DNA of 64,000 bases from assembly GCA_934141445.1 (NCBI GenBank), contig CAKPCF010000007.1:1-64000 (forward strand), in the 5' to 3' direction. The position numbers were made by a program, and so were the translations under genes. This stretch comes from an uncultured Clostridia bacterium (lineage in GTDB: Bacteria > Bacillota > Clostridia > TANB77 > CAG-508). Below are positions 9,243 to 17,876 of this stretch, one piece after another (position 1 is the first letter of the stretch; the number at the start of each line of letters is the position of its first letter). A model generated the notes under the pieces. It did no database searches, had not been told where the DNA came from, and saw only the letters and a list, made by a program, of their open reading frames with translations.

Positions 9243-9947
9243 TTATTTTCCAATTCTTCTGTGCCTATTTTGATAAGTTTGTATTACATTATCTAAATCT
9301 TTTTCAGAAAAGTCAGGCCAATATTTTTCTAAAAATAAATATTCTGAATATACACTTTGCCAAGTTAAAAATCCACTACTTCTTATTTCTCCACTTGTTC
9401 TAACTACAATATCTGGATCTGGAAATTCACTAGTATATAGATTTTCCGTAATTGTATTTTCTGTAATATCTTCAATTTTTAATTCATTATTTTTTACTTT
9501 TAATGCAATTTTTTTAACAGCATTAGTAATTTCATTTCTTCCACCATAATTCAAAGCAACTATAAAAGTTGTTCCTGTATTATTCTTTGTTCTTTCAATT
9601 GCATTTGCTATACTTTGTTGTAAATCTTTTGACAAAGCTGACATATCACCAATAACTTTTATACGAATATTCTCTGTATTTGCTCTTTTACTATAACTAT
9701 CTAAATAGCTTTTTAAAAGTTGCATTAAAGCATCAACTTCATCTTTACTTCTTTTCCAGTTTTCTGTTGAAAAAGCATAAACAGTTACATATTCAACACC
9801 AATTTTATTAGCATATCTTATAATGTTCTCTAAAGTTTCTGCGCCTTTTTTATGACCTAGTTGTACTGGTAATTTTCTTTCTTTTGCCCATCTTCTATTA
9901 CCATCCATTATAATAGCAATATGTCTAGGTTTATTTTCTTCTTCCAT
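9243..9947 (-). CDS. uppS: Undecaprenyl diphosphate synthase (cis-prenyltransferase)
   Basis: A 234-residue enzyme that adds isopentenyl units to farnesyl-PP to build the C55 carrier for cell wall synthesis. Motifs in order: HIAIIMDGNRRWA with the catalytic Asp, LGHKKGAE, YAFSTENWKR, then LNYGGRNEI and the C-terminal RTSGEIRSSGFLTWQ. Start is ATG 9947 (MEEENK) with TTGGAG at normal distance; a TTG start at 9959 is possible but lies inside that box. It lies 12 bp after the frr stop codon. Confidence 0.96.
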   Translation of the reverse strand: MEEENKPRHIAIIMDGNRRWAKERKLPVQLGHKKGAETLENIIRYANKIGVEYVTVYAFSTENWKRSKDEVDALMQLLKSYLDSYSKRANTENIRIKVIGDMSALSKDLQQSIANAIERTKNNTGTTFIVALNYGGRNEITNAVKKIALKVKNNELKIEDITENTITENLYTSEFPDPDIVVRTSGEIRSSGFLTWQSVYSEYLFLEKYWPDFSEKDLDNVIQTYQNRHRRIGK

Positions 9948-9959
9948 TATATTCTCCAA

Positions 9960-10502
9960 TTATACATTTAAAATTTCTTTTTCTTTATTTGCTAATATTT
10001 TATCTATTTCAGCAACATATTTATCTGTTAATTTTTGAATTTCATCTTCTTTTGATGCTTTTTCATCTTCAGTAATCTCAGAATTTTTTTGTTTTGCTTT
10101 TACATCTTCCATTCCATCTCTACGAATTGACCTAACAGCAACTTTAGCTTCTTCAGCAATTTTTCTAATTTCTTTTACTAAATCTTTTCTTCTTTCTTCT
10201 GTTAATTCTGGGAAATTTAATCTAATAACTTTTCCATCATTGTTAGGGTTTAATCCAATATCAGAAGCAAGTATTGCTTTTTCAATTTCTTTTAGTATAC
10301 TTGCATCCCAAGGTTGAATAACTATCATTCTAGCTTCTGGAACTGATATTCCTGCTACTTGATTTATTGGTGTTGTAACACCATAATATTCTACTGAAAT
10401 TTTATTTAATATTGCTGGATTTGCTCTTCCTGCTCTAATTTCTGATAAATTTTCTTCAAAAACACTAACTGTTTTTTTCATTCTTTCTTCTAATTCGTTC
10501 AT
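9960..10502 (-). CDS. frr: Ribosome recycling factor
   Basis: The 180-residue factor splits post-termination ribosomes with EF-G. The family pattern is complete: an N-terminal helix with LSEIRAGRANPAIL, the beta-domain core with VEYYGVTTPINQVA and VIQPWDASILKEIEKAI, NPNNDGKVIRLNFPELTEERR, then the return helices with VRSIRRDGMEDVK. Length is close to the usual 185. It lies 28 bp after pyrH and directly before uppS. Confidence 0.97.
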   Translation of the reverse strand: MNELEERMKKTVSVFEENLSEIRAGRANPAILNKISVEYYGVTTPINQVAGISVPEARMIVIQPWDASILKEIEKAILASDIGLNPNNDGKVIRLNFPELTEERRKDLVKEIRKIAEEAKVAVRSIRRDGMEDVKAKQKNSEITEDEKASKEDEIQKLTDKYVAEIDKILANKEKEILNV

Positions 10503-10530
10503 AAAAAAACCTCTTTCTATCTGTTTATAT

Positions 10531-11238
10531 TTATTTTACAATTGTTCCTATTTTTTCGCCTTTAACAGCTCTTACAATATTTTCTGGATCACTTATTGCA
10601 AAAACTAATAATGGAATATTATTATCTTTGCATAAAGCCGTTGCAGTTGAATCCATAACTTTTAAATCTTGTGCAAGGACATCTTTATAAGATATTTCAT
10701 CATATTTAACTGCTGTTTTATCAATTTTTGGATCTGCAGAATATACACCATCAATTGTTTTCGCAAGTAATATAACTTCTGACTCTGTTTCTGCTGCTCT
10801 TAAAGCTGCTGCTGTGTCTGTTGAGAAAAATGGATGCCCTGTACCGCAAGCAAATATTACAACTCTTCCTTTGTTCAAATGCTTTTCTGCTTTTCTTTTA
10901 ATATATGGTTCTGCAATTTCTCTCATTTCAATAGCAGTTTGTAATCTTGTATAAACTCCTCTTGCTTCTAGAGCATCTTGAAGTGCTAAACCATTCATTG
11001 CAGTTGCAAGCATTCCCATATAATCAGCTGTTGATCTATCTGCCATTTTTTTACCATTTTTTAGGCCTCTCCAAAAATTTCCCCCACCAACTACAATTGA
11101 TACTTGAACTCCCATTTCTAAAATTTCTTTAACTTTATCACATATATTACCAATTATTTCTGGGTCAATTCCTGTTCCAGCTTCTCCTGCTAGAGCCTCT
11201 CCACTTAATTTTAGTAAAACTCTTTTATAAGCTACCAC
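10531..11238 (-). CDS. pyrH: Uridylate kinase
   Basis: A 235-residue hexameric UMP kinase of the amino acid kinase fold, making UDP from UMP and ATP. Seen: LLKLSGEAL at the N-terminus, [10 protein letters not shown] for phosphate binding, [31 protein letters not shown], and DGVYSADPK near the nucleotide site. The start is GTG 11238 with AAAAGGAGAG 7-8 nt upstream. tsf and rpsB, which usually precede it, are not upstream here; a promoter at 11273-11302 starts the pyrH-frr-uppS-cdsA unit. Confidence 0.97.
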   Translation of the reverse strand: MVAYKRVLLKLSGEALAGEAGTGIDPEIIGNICDKVKEILEMGVQVSIVVGGGNFWRGLKNGKKMADRSTADYMGMLATAMNGLALQDALEARGVYTRLQTAIEMREIAEPYIKRKAEKHLNKGRVVIFACGTGHPFFSTDTAAALRAAETESEVILLAKTIDGVYSADPKIDKTAVKYDEISYKDVLAQDLKVMDSTATALCKDNNIPLLVFAISDPENIVRAVKGEKIGTIVK

Positions 11239-11272
11239 GACTATTCTCTCCTTTTATTTTATTATCACGCAT

Positions 11273-11302
11273 ATTTTATCATATAATCTAAAAATTTTGC
11301 AG
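11273..11302 (-). promoter_or_regulatory. Probable promoter of pyrH operon
   Basis: On the minus strand an extended -10 TGATAAAAT (11273-11281) lies 18 bp after CTGCAA (11297-11302). The gap to the next upstream gene is AT-rich and holds no other clear signal. Confidence 0.5.
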
Positions 11303-11383
11303 TATTTTTTATAAATTTCTTAAGATTTTTTTAATAAATTTTATAAATTATTATTTTTATTATATTATAAACTAAAAATTTAT

Positions 11384-11836
11384 TTATAATAATCCATTTT
11401 CAATATCTGATACTAATTTTTCCTTATTTTCTTCAGGTATCAATCTAATATTTTTTATTTCTTCTCTTTTTACTATTGTTGGTACATATTCTCCTCTATC
11501 AGCATATCTTGGATCATTTGAAAATTCTGGACCACTTCCTGTTCCAAATTCGCCTGAAATATAATCACACAAATATACATATTCCTCTAAATTTCCATCT
11601 GGTGTTATTCTTGTATATAATTTCTTTGTTGCTTTTACCACAATTCCTAATTCTTCTAAAATTTCTCTTTCAACACATTGCTCAATTGTTTCATTTCCTT
11701 CTAGTCCACCTCCTGGAAAAACATAATATTCTCCATAAGGTTTATTTGGATTTTCTGAAGGCTTTACATTTAATCTATGCATAAAAGCATATCCACCATT
11801 TATTTTTACAAGACCTGCTCCTCTTATTCTTTTCAT
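11384..11836 (-). CDS. NUDIX hydrolase
   Basis: About 150 residues. The Nudix box is complete: G-x5-E-x7-REILEELGI starting at GGLEGNE (about residues 46-68), which binds the divalent metal for nucleoside diphosphate hydrolysis. The start is ATG 11836 (MKRIRG); the in-frame ATG at 11845 sits too close to the AAAGGA box. The substrate is not predictable. It lies between greA and the pyrH operon. Confidence 0.85.
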   Translation of the reverse strand: MKRIRGAGLVKINGGYAFMHRLNVKPSENPNKPYGEYYVFPGGGLEGNETIEQCVEREILEELGIVVKATKKLYTRITPDGNLEEYVYLCDYISGEFGTGSGPEFSNDPRYADRGEYVPTIVKREEIKNIRLIPEENKEKLVSDIENGLL

Positions 11837-11891
11837 AACACACATTCCTTTCTACTTATATTTAATTCAAAATAATTCTTTATATACTTTA

Positions 11892-11918
11892 AAAGGAGTA
11901 TATTTTCTATACTCCTTT
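11892..11918 (-). terminator. Probable greA terminator
   Basis: A perfect 11-bp stem (11892-11902 with 11908-11918) with a 5-nt loop lies 7 bp after the greA stop. The U tract on the minus strand is only four long, so termination may be partial and allow read-through into the NUDIX gene. Confidence 0.6.
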
Positions 11919-11924
11919 CTAACT

Positions 11925-12401
11925 CTATTTTGTTATTTCTAATATTTTGAATTTTAATACACCAGCTGGTGCTTGAACATCAACAATTTCATTTTTCTTT
12001 CTTCCAAGTAAAGCTTGACCAATTGGTGACTCATTTGAAATTTTGTTTTGAGCTAAATCAACTTCTGTTGAACCAACTATTGTATACTCGATTTCTTCAT
12101 CAAATTCCATATCTAAAACTTTAACAATATTTCCAACTTGAACAACTTCTGTATCAATTTCTGATTCATCAATTACTCTAGCATATTTTATTTTTTCTTC
12201 TAATTCAGCAATTTTATTTTCATTTGCAGCTTGTGCATTTTTTGCTTCATCATATTCTGAATTTTCTGATAAATCTCCAAATCCTAAAGCAACTTTTATT
12301 CTTTCTGCTATTGCATATCTTTCTGTTGTTTTTAAATAATCTAATTCTTTTTCTAATTTATCGTATCCTTCTTGTGTTAATAAAAATTCTTTTTCTCCCA
12401 T
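11925..12401 (-). CDS. greA: Transcription elongation factor GreA
   Basis: The 158-residue factor rescues backtracked RNA polymerase by stimulating transcript cleavage. The N-terminal coiled coil carries the tip acidic residues in LGFGDLSENSEYDEAK (about 38-53); the C-terminal FKBP-like domain has SNESPIGQALLGRKKNEIVDVQAPAG. Length is standard. It has its own promoter (12442-12470) and lies downstream of repeat copy 2. Confidence 0.97.
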   Translation of the reverse strand: MGEKEFLLTQEGYDKLEKELDYLKTTERYAIAERIKVALGFGDLSENSEYDEAKNAQAANENKIAELEEKIKYARVIDESEIDTEVVQVGNIVKVLDMEFDEEIEYTIVGSTEVDLAQNKISNESPIGQALLGRKKNEIVDVQAPAGVLKFKILEITK

Positions 12402-12441
12402 ATTATAAGTCCCCTTTCATTTGTTACTTACATTGTATTCT

Positions 12442-12470
12442 ATAATACTGTTTATTTTCTAATTTGTCAA
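12442..12470 (-). promoter_or_regulatory. Sigma-A promoter of greA
   Basis: On the minus strand a consensus TTGACA (12465-12470) and TATTAT (12442-12447) are 17 bp apart, 40 bp before the greA ATG. The repeat element lies just upstream of it. Confidence 0.8.
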
Positions 12471-12503
12471 GATTTACAGCAATAAAAATTTCAGTTATAA
12501 ATA

Positions 12504-12635
12504 AGAATAAATATATGTTTTTCATACCTTGGTGTCGCAATCTTACTTTTTTATAATATATGAAGATTGCTCCATTCGCACTCACTTTGTTCGTTTGGTC
12601 GCTTACGCGGTATTTCAAAACAATATATTTATTCT
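12504..12635 (+). repeat. Hairpin repeat element, copy 2
   Basis: The same core as at 49002, in the same orientation. The outer arms 12504-12516 and 12623-12635 are a perfect 13-bp inverted repeat, extendable inward past one bulged base to the pair ATACC / GGTAT. The inner hairpin is GCAATCTT with AAGATTGC. The right arm ends 6 bp before the stop codon of the neighbouring minus-strand gene and the left arm faces the greA promoter. Confidence 0.85.
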
Positions 12636-12641
12636 AAAAAT

Positions 12642-13574
12642 TTAATTTGTCAGTAGTTTTTTTCTTCTTTTGAACTCTTGATTCTTTATTTTGCCTCTTA
12701 TTCCAATTAAATAATGCAATTCTACATTATCATCTAAAATTTGCTTCAACACATTATTAAAATTCGTTTTTTTATAAATTAAACTTTCATATATCAAATT
12801 ACTTGAAAATTTTTGAAATGGAATAACATATTTAAAATAGTTAGTTGGCAAATGTATGTGATAACCATTTACAATAATTCCATTAAAGCTTCTATTCTCT
12901 ATTGCAATTTCTTGTTCAAAATTTATGATTATTGCATTTTTGCTAATTGAAAATTTATTTAATGCCTCTTCTGCAAAATTAAAATTTAATACAATACCAG
13001 CATTTTTCAAACTCTTTCTTTCATTATATGTTACATTTAATTCTATACCATATTCATTATACAAATTTTCTTCCAATTTCTTAAATTTCAACGGTTCTTT
13101 GGTAATCAATTCTATCTTCTTATATTTACAAGCTAATTTTATAATCCAACCTGCTATCTTTTCATCTATTTCATTAGTAAGAATTGCAATTTCCTGTTCT
13201 GAAATATTTTCCTCTGTTTGTTTTTCAATATATGCTAAAATGTGTTCAACTAAATATGAAAATAACCATTTTCCATCTAAAATATCCTTATTTTTTTCAT
13301 TCAAGAAATTTTTCAAAATATCGTTTTTTTCCAATTTCTTTGATAAGCAAACTGTTTTACTATTCATTTGTAAAAGTTTCTGTTCTAATTTTTTAAAACT
13401 TCTACTATCTAGTTTAGGCAATAACACAACAGTCTTATCTTCTAAACTTGTAGAAATTACCTTTCTAAAAACTTTATAATACATTAGTCGTACCTTATTA
13501 ACAATTTTCCAATATTTTCTTAAACTATAAAAAGAAAGTTCTTCTTCATTTTCTAAAAAATCAATATAAACCAT
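12642..13574 (-). CDS. Conserved-looking protein of unknown function
   Basis: A 310-residue soluble protein with no signal peptide or membrane segment. A central stretch (about 125-200) has the rhythm of a Rossmann-type fold: EQEIAILTNEID, then a helix, IELITKEP, and NAGIVLNFNF. The ends are basic (RRKKLLTN at the C-terminus). I do not recognise the family. It lies between the GH25 lysozyme gene's terminator and repeat copy 2, so it may be monocistronic. RBS is weak (GAGGAAAAATT). Confidence 0.5.
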   Translation of the reverse strand: MVYIDFLENEEELSFYSLRKYWKIVNKVRLMYYKVFRKVISTSLEDKTVVLLPKLDSRSFKKLEQKLLQMNSKTVCLSKKLEKNDILKNFLNEKNKDILDGKWLFSYLVEHILAYIEKQTEENISEQEIAILTNEIDEKIAGWIIKLACKYKKIELITKEPLKFKKLEENLYNEYGIELNVTYNERKSLKNAGIVLNFNFAEEALNKFSISKNAIIINFEQEIAIENRSFNGIIVNGYHIHLPTNYFKYVIPFQKFSSNLIYESLIYKKTNFNNVLKQILDDNVELHYLIGIRGKIKNQEFKRRKKLLTN

Positions 13575-13620
13575 AATTTTTCCTCACTTTATAATTTATA
13601 TATGTTTATATTTTCTTTTT

Positions 13621-13658
13621 AGAACAAAAAAGACTGCTTAAAATATTTTTAAACAGTC
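13621..13658 (-). terminator. Terminator of the GH25 gene
   Basis: The hairpin 13632-13658 pairs GACTG with CAGTC and continues through an A/T stem. On the minus strand it is followed by six T residues. It lies about 30 bp past the GH25 stop codon. Confidence 0.8.
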
Positions 13659-13688
13659 CAAAATATTTAATCTTAATATTTAAAATTT

Positions 13689-16553
13689 CTAATGTATTAA
13701 AGATTTTCTATAACACCAGTTTCTATCTAGTCCACCCATCATTTCATCATTTTTTCCATCAAGCCATTGCCAAATATCATATTTTCCTTTATATGAAGTT
13801 TGCATTAGTGATGTATATTGTGCTACCCATACAGAATAATTATTTTCTATTCTACTCATATCAAACTTTGATTCTAACCAATATTTGCTAGAATAAAGCC
13901 CTGCTTTGTATCCTGAAGAAGATATCTTTTTCAAAAATGTTAAAGCCATTTCTGTTAAAGTTCCTTTGTCTAATGTATGTTGTGGATAACCATCAGTTTC
14001 ATTTTCTATATCATAGTATATTGGTAAATCTAGTTTTTTATTATTTAACCACTTCAAGCAATTTAAAGCTTCTTTTTCTGAATCTTCTACATTCATAGCA
14101 TAACTATATAAGTATACTCCTACTTTTATTCCATATTTTTTACATTCAGAATAATTATATTCAAAATAGTCATCTTTTTGATTTGAATTTTGTCCATAAC
14201 CAATCCTTATAATTGCAAATTCAATTCCTTTATTTTTCAATGTTTGCCAATCTATTTTTCCATTGTGTCTTGATACATCAACACCAGCATATTTTGAAAA
14301 AGAAATTTCAATTTTTCTACTTCTAGAACTAATTACTTTTCCCCATCTTGATATTACACTTACTTCAACTGTATAAGTTCCTTCTGAAAATTTTGATAAA
14401 TCTATCTGATAGCCATAACCTGGAGTTGGATTTTTAGATTTACCTCCATAATCTGCTGAATTTACATCACTTCTATACCATCTATTAGGAGAGTATTTTT
14501 TGCCATTTATTTTTATTTCTACAGTATCCTTAGCATCTGTTGATAAAGTCCAACCAGCAACTAAAAGTGTCTTATTACTTGTTGTATATAGTTGTAAATT
14601 TATTGGATAATCAATATCGACATATCCATTAAACTTTTCTCTTTCTATAATAAATCTTCTTTCAATTATAGATATTGTTTTACCTGTACTTGATATCTGT
14701 TTTACTGTAACTGTATGTGTTCCTTCTGGCAAATTAACAATATCTAAAGTTGTATCATATCCTGCTTTTGGTGTTGTAGATGTTCCACCATATTCTCCTG
14801 ATATTTTATCTACATCTGGTCTTGAAAATCGTTTTGCACTTTTTACTTGAACTACACCATCTATTGATATTTCTACTCTTGCATTTTTGTCATTTGATAT
14901 TGCCCAACCTCTTACTCGTAAAGTTTCTTTTGTTGGTACAATTATTTTTTCTTTTTCAGTAACTGTATCTAGCCATTCATTTCCTTTATATTCTACTTCT
15001 TTTATTGAAAATTTTGCTTCAACTTTTGAAATAACGTTATTGTTTTTATCTATTTGTTCTACTTTTAAAGTATAATTTCCAACTGATAAAGATGATATAT
15101 CAATTCTATTTGAATATCCCGCTTTTGATGTTGTATTTGTTCCACCATATTCCCCTGATATTTTATCTACATCTGGTCTTTGTGTTCTAGTCATTTCTGA
15201 TATATATAACTTATTATTTATATATACTCTTACTTTTGCATTTTTATCATTTGATATTGCCCAGCCTACTACACTTATTGTTTTTTGAGTAGGTGTATAA
15301 TATGTAGGATTATTTTGTATTGTATCTAACCACATTGTTCCTTTAGCAGTTTCTTTTGCTATAATAAACCTTCTTTCAATTATAGATATTGTTTTACCTG
15401 TACTTGATATCTGTTTTACTGTAACTGTATGTGTTCCTTCTGGCAAATTAACAATATCTAAAGTTGTATCATATCCTGCTTTTGGTGTTGTAGATGTTCC
15501 ACCATATTCTCCTGATATTTTATCTACATCTGGTCTTGAAAATCGTTTTGCACTTTTTACTTGAACTACACCATCTATTGATATTTCTACTCTTGCATTT
15601 TTGTCATTTGATATTGCCCAACCTCTTACTCGTAAAGTTTCTTTTGTTGGTACAATTATTTTTTCTTTTTCAGTAACTGTATCTAGCCATTCATTTCCTT
15701 TATATTCTACTTCTTTTATTGAAAATTTTGCTTCAACTTTTGAAATAACGTTATTGTTTTTATCTATTTGTTCTACTTTTAAAGTATAATTTCCAACTGA
15801 TAAAGATGATATATCAATTCTATTTGAATATCCCGCTTTTGATGTTGTATTTGTTCCACCATATTCCCCTGATATTTTATCTACATCTGGTCTTTGTGTT
15901 CTAGTCATTTCTGATATATATAACTTATTATTTATATATACTCTTACTTTTGCATTTTTATCATTTGATATTGCCCAGCCTACTACACTTATTGTTTTTT
16001 GAGTAGGTGTATAATATGTTGGATTATTTTGTATCGTGTCTAACCACATTCTACCTTTTTTGTTTGCAGATTGTACATTAGTTAAATTACTATTTGAATT
16101 ATAACTTACATTTAAAGATTCTTTATTTGTTATATTATTGTTTACTGTGTTATTCTTTTTTTCTTCTTTCGTAACATTATTATTTGTATTTGAAGTATTC
16201 ATATCTTTAGTTGTATTGCTACTATTAGAATTATTTTTTTCTACATTGTTGCTTACATTATTCTTTACAGAATTTTCTGAATTATTTTTAGTACTATTAG
16301 TAGTATTATTTGTTATTGTATTTGACAAAATTATATTATTTGCTACATTAGCATTTACACTATTTTCAATAGTCATCTCTTTTTCTGTAACATTAGCATT
16401 TGTATTTTTTGTAACCGTTTTGTCTTCTTCTATAGTATTTTCCTCAAGTTTTGAAAAATTTTGTATTTCATTAGTAGCATAAACCATATTAAAATATGGT
16501 ACTAAAATTAAAAATATTAGTATACTTGATATAATAATCTTTATTCTTCTCAT
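13689..16553 (-). CDS. Secreted modular GH25 lysozyme with Ig-like repeats
   Basis: About 954 residues. A signal peptide (1-26) is followed by an Asn/Thr/Ser-rich low-complexity stretch (about 40-160), five Ig-like modules sharing the GWAISNDKNA / GEYGG / AGY pattern (about 165-735), and a C-terminal GH25 muramidase (about 750-954) with GVDVSRHNGKIDW, YYDIEN holding catalytic Asp/Glu, and WQWLDGK. Start ATG 16553 has AGGGGGAG; a GTG reading at 16571 runs through that box. It should cleave peptidoglycan outside the cell, with the modules acting as spacer or wall anchor. Modules 1-2 and 3-4 are a near-identical duplication. A terminator follows at 13621. Confidence 0.9.
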   Translation of the reverse strand: MRRIKIIISSILIFLILVPYFNMVYATNEIQNFSKLEENTIEEDKTVTKNTNANVTEKEMTIENSVNANVANNIILSNTITNNTTNSTKNNSENSVKNNVSNNVEKNNSNSSNTTKDMNTSNTNNNVTKEEKKNNTVNNNITNKESLNVSYNSNSNLTNVQSANKKGRMWLDTIQNNPTYYTPTQKTISVVGWAISNDKNAKVRVYINNKLYISEMTRTQRPDVDKISGEYGGTNTTSKAGYSNRIDISSLSVGNYTLKVEQIDKNNNVISKVEAKFSIKEVEYKGNEWLDTVTEKEKIIVPTKETLRVRGWAISNDKNARVEISIDGVVQVKSAKRFSRPDVDKISGEYGGTSTTPKAGYDTTLDIVNLPEGTHTVTVKQISSTGKTISIIERRFIIAKETAKGTMWLDTIQNNPTYYTPTQKTISVVGWAISNDKNAKVRVYINNKLYISEMTRTQRPDVDKISGEYGGTNTTSKAGYSNRIDISSLSVGNYTLKVEQIDKNNNVISKVEAKFSIKEVEYKGNEWLDTVTEKEKIIVPTKETLRVRGWAISNDKNARVEISIDGVVQVKSAKRFSRPDVDKISGEYGGTSTTPKAGYDTTLDIVNLPEGTHTVTVKQISSTGKTISIIERRFIIEREKFNGYVDIDYPINLQLYTTSNKTLLVAGWTLSTDAKDTVEIKINGKKYSPNRWYRSDVNSADYGGKSKNPTPGYGYQIDLSKFSEGTYTVEVSVISRWGKVISSRSRKIEISFSKYAGVDVSRHNGKIDWQTLKNKGIEFAIIRIGYGQNSNQKDDYFEYNYSECKKYGIKVGVYLYSYAMNVEDSEKEALNCLKWLNNKKLDLPIYYDIENETDGYPQHTLDKGTLTEMALTFLKKISSSGYKAGLYSSKYWLESKFDMSRIENNYSVWVAQYTSLMQTSYKGKYDIWQWLDGKNDEMMGGLDRNWCYRKSLIH
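14647..15360 (-). repeat. 714-bp tandem duplication, unit 2
   Basis: This unit aligns with 15361-16050 at a constant offset of 714 bp with only a few substitutions seen by eye (near 14653, 15300 and 15320); the last ~24 bp diverge. It encodes about 238 residues, two Ig-like modules of the GH25 protein. Length is a multiple of three, so the frame is kept. Confidence 0.93.
15361..16050 (-). repeat. 714-bp tandem duplication, unit 1
   Basis: Partner of 14647-15360; identity holds up to about 16050 and then breaks at the module start. The near-identity points to a recent duplication or gene conversion. Confidence 0.93.
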
Positions 16554-16682
16554 AATTTTCTCCCCCTTCACATTATATCTTATATAAATTCAATTTGTAA
16601 TGTTAATACTTTACAATAATATATAACCAATAACTAATAATTTAGTTACACATTTTTTTATTTTTTTCAAAAATGACAATAT

Positions 16683-16735
16683 AAAAGCAGAATTATCAAA
16701 AATTAAAATTAAAAAATTTGATATTTCTGCTTTTT
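16683..16735 (-). terminator. Terminator of mltG
   Basis: AAAGCAGAA pairs with TTCTGCTTT around an inner ATCAAA/TTTGAT stem (16684-16734), directly before the mltG stop side. T residues follow on both strands. It ends the mltG transcript upstream of the GH25 gene. Confidence 0.65.
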
Positions 16736-16737
16736 AT

Positions 16738-17832
16738 TTAATATGTAAACCATAATCCTTCATCTTTTAGTTTTTGTATCATTTCTGTATGTTCTTCATA
16801 AGTTTTTGTAAAATATACTTTTCCATTTTTATCTGCTACAAAGTATAAATTATCACTTTCTGTAGGATTTAAAGCAGCTTTTATTGCAGAAACACTTGGA
16901 TTGCATATTGGTCCAATTGGAATTTTTCCATTCATTTGGGGTCCTCTTGTATTATATGGACTATATGTTTTTATTTCATTTGTAGTTAGATTTCTATCTC
17001 CCATATCAACTTTAAATGCATAATATGTTGTAACATCACTGCCTAGACTCATATTTTGATTTAATCTGTTAAAAAATACTCCAACTATCTCAGCTCTATC
17101 CGAATCAGACTTTCCTTCTAATTCAGCCATTGAAGCAAGTGTTAGCATTTGATGAATTGTATAATTTTTTTGCTCTATTTGCTCTTTTAAACTTGTTAGC
17201 TTCTTGTCCATATAATTTAAAATAATATTAAATATTGTTTTTACAGATACATCATCATTTTCAAAAGTATATGTATCTGGTAATAAATAGCCTTCAAGTG
17301 GATAATAAATTTGTTCATCTTTTATTTCATCTGTTAAAAACCAATATTTTTCTATTAAAGAATCAATGTATTCTTCATTTTTTAATAAATTGAAAACATC
17401 TTCTTCAGTATTATTAGTTTTGTCAGCAATTTTTTTAGCTATCCATCTCATATTCTTTCCTTCGATGAATGTAATCTTTACCTCATCACTTGCAATATCA
17501 CCATTTTGTATATGAGAAATTATTGTAGGTACATCTTCGTTTCTTTTTAATTCATATTTTCCAGCTTGTAAATTTGATATTCCATTTATTCTAATATAAA
17601 TATTTACTGCTAAAGCATTCTTTATTAAACCTTTATTATATAATATTTTTGTTATATCAGTAGTAGATGTTTTTTCTGGAATAGTGATTCTTACAGTTCC
17701 TTCCTTAGAGCTTTTTGAAATAGCCTTCAAACTATTTTTATACCACACTGTAAAACTTGAAATTGCTACTATTGTTAATACTATAAGAATTCCTATAACT
17801 ATAAATATTATTTTTTTCTTAGACTTATTCAT
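16738..17832 (-). CDS. mltG: Endolytic murein transglycosylase MltG (YceG-like)
   Basis: A 364-residue membrane-anchored enzyme that cuts nascent glycan strands and so sets their length. One N-terminal membrane helix (about 9-29), a LysM-like part (about 40-105), then the YceG domain: YPLEGYLLPDTY, the catalytic-Glu region LASMAELEG (about 235), SDVTTYYAF, and SPYNTRGPQ...PIGPICNPS...AALNP. The usual motif reads ASIxEKE; here it is ASMAELE with the Glu kept. It lies 44 bp downstream of a half-length GH18-like gene, likely in one operon. Confidence 0.93.
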   Translation of the reverse strand: MNKSKKKIIFIVIGILIVLTIVAISSFTVWYKNSLKAISKSSKEGTVRITIPEKTSTTDITKILYNKGLIKNALAVNIYIRINGISNLQAGKYELKRNEDVPTIISHIQNGDIASDEVKITFIEGKNMRWIAKKIADKTNNTEEDVFNLLKNEEYIDSLIEKYWFLTDEIKDEQIYYPLEGYLLPDTYTFENDDVSVKTIFNIILNYMDKKLTSLKEQIEQKNYTIHQMLTLASMAELEGKSDSDRAEIVGVFFNRLNQNMSLGSDVTTYYAFKVDMGDRNLTTNEIKTYSPYNTRGPQMNGKIPIGPICNPSVSAIKAALNPTESDNLYFVADKNGKVYFTKTYEEHTEMIQKLKDEGLWFTY

Positions 17833-17876
17833 TTTTACAATTTACCCTCTCCTAATTCTTTATATTTTCATTATTT

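Noticed and set aside
14780..15789. Pairs of identical plus-strand open frames within the GH25 gene
   Set aside because: They are antisense shadows duplicated because the host gene is duplicated.
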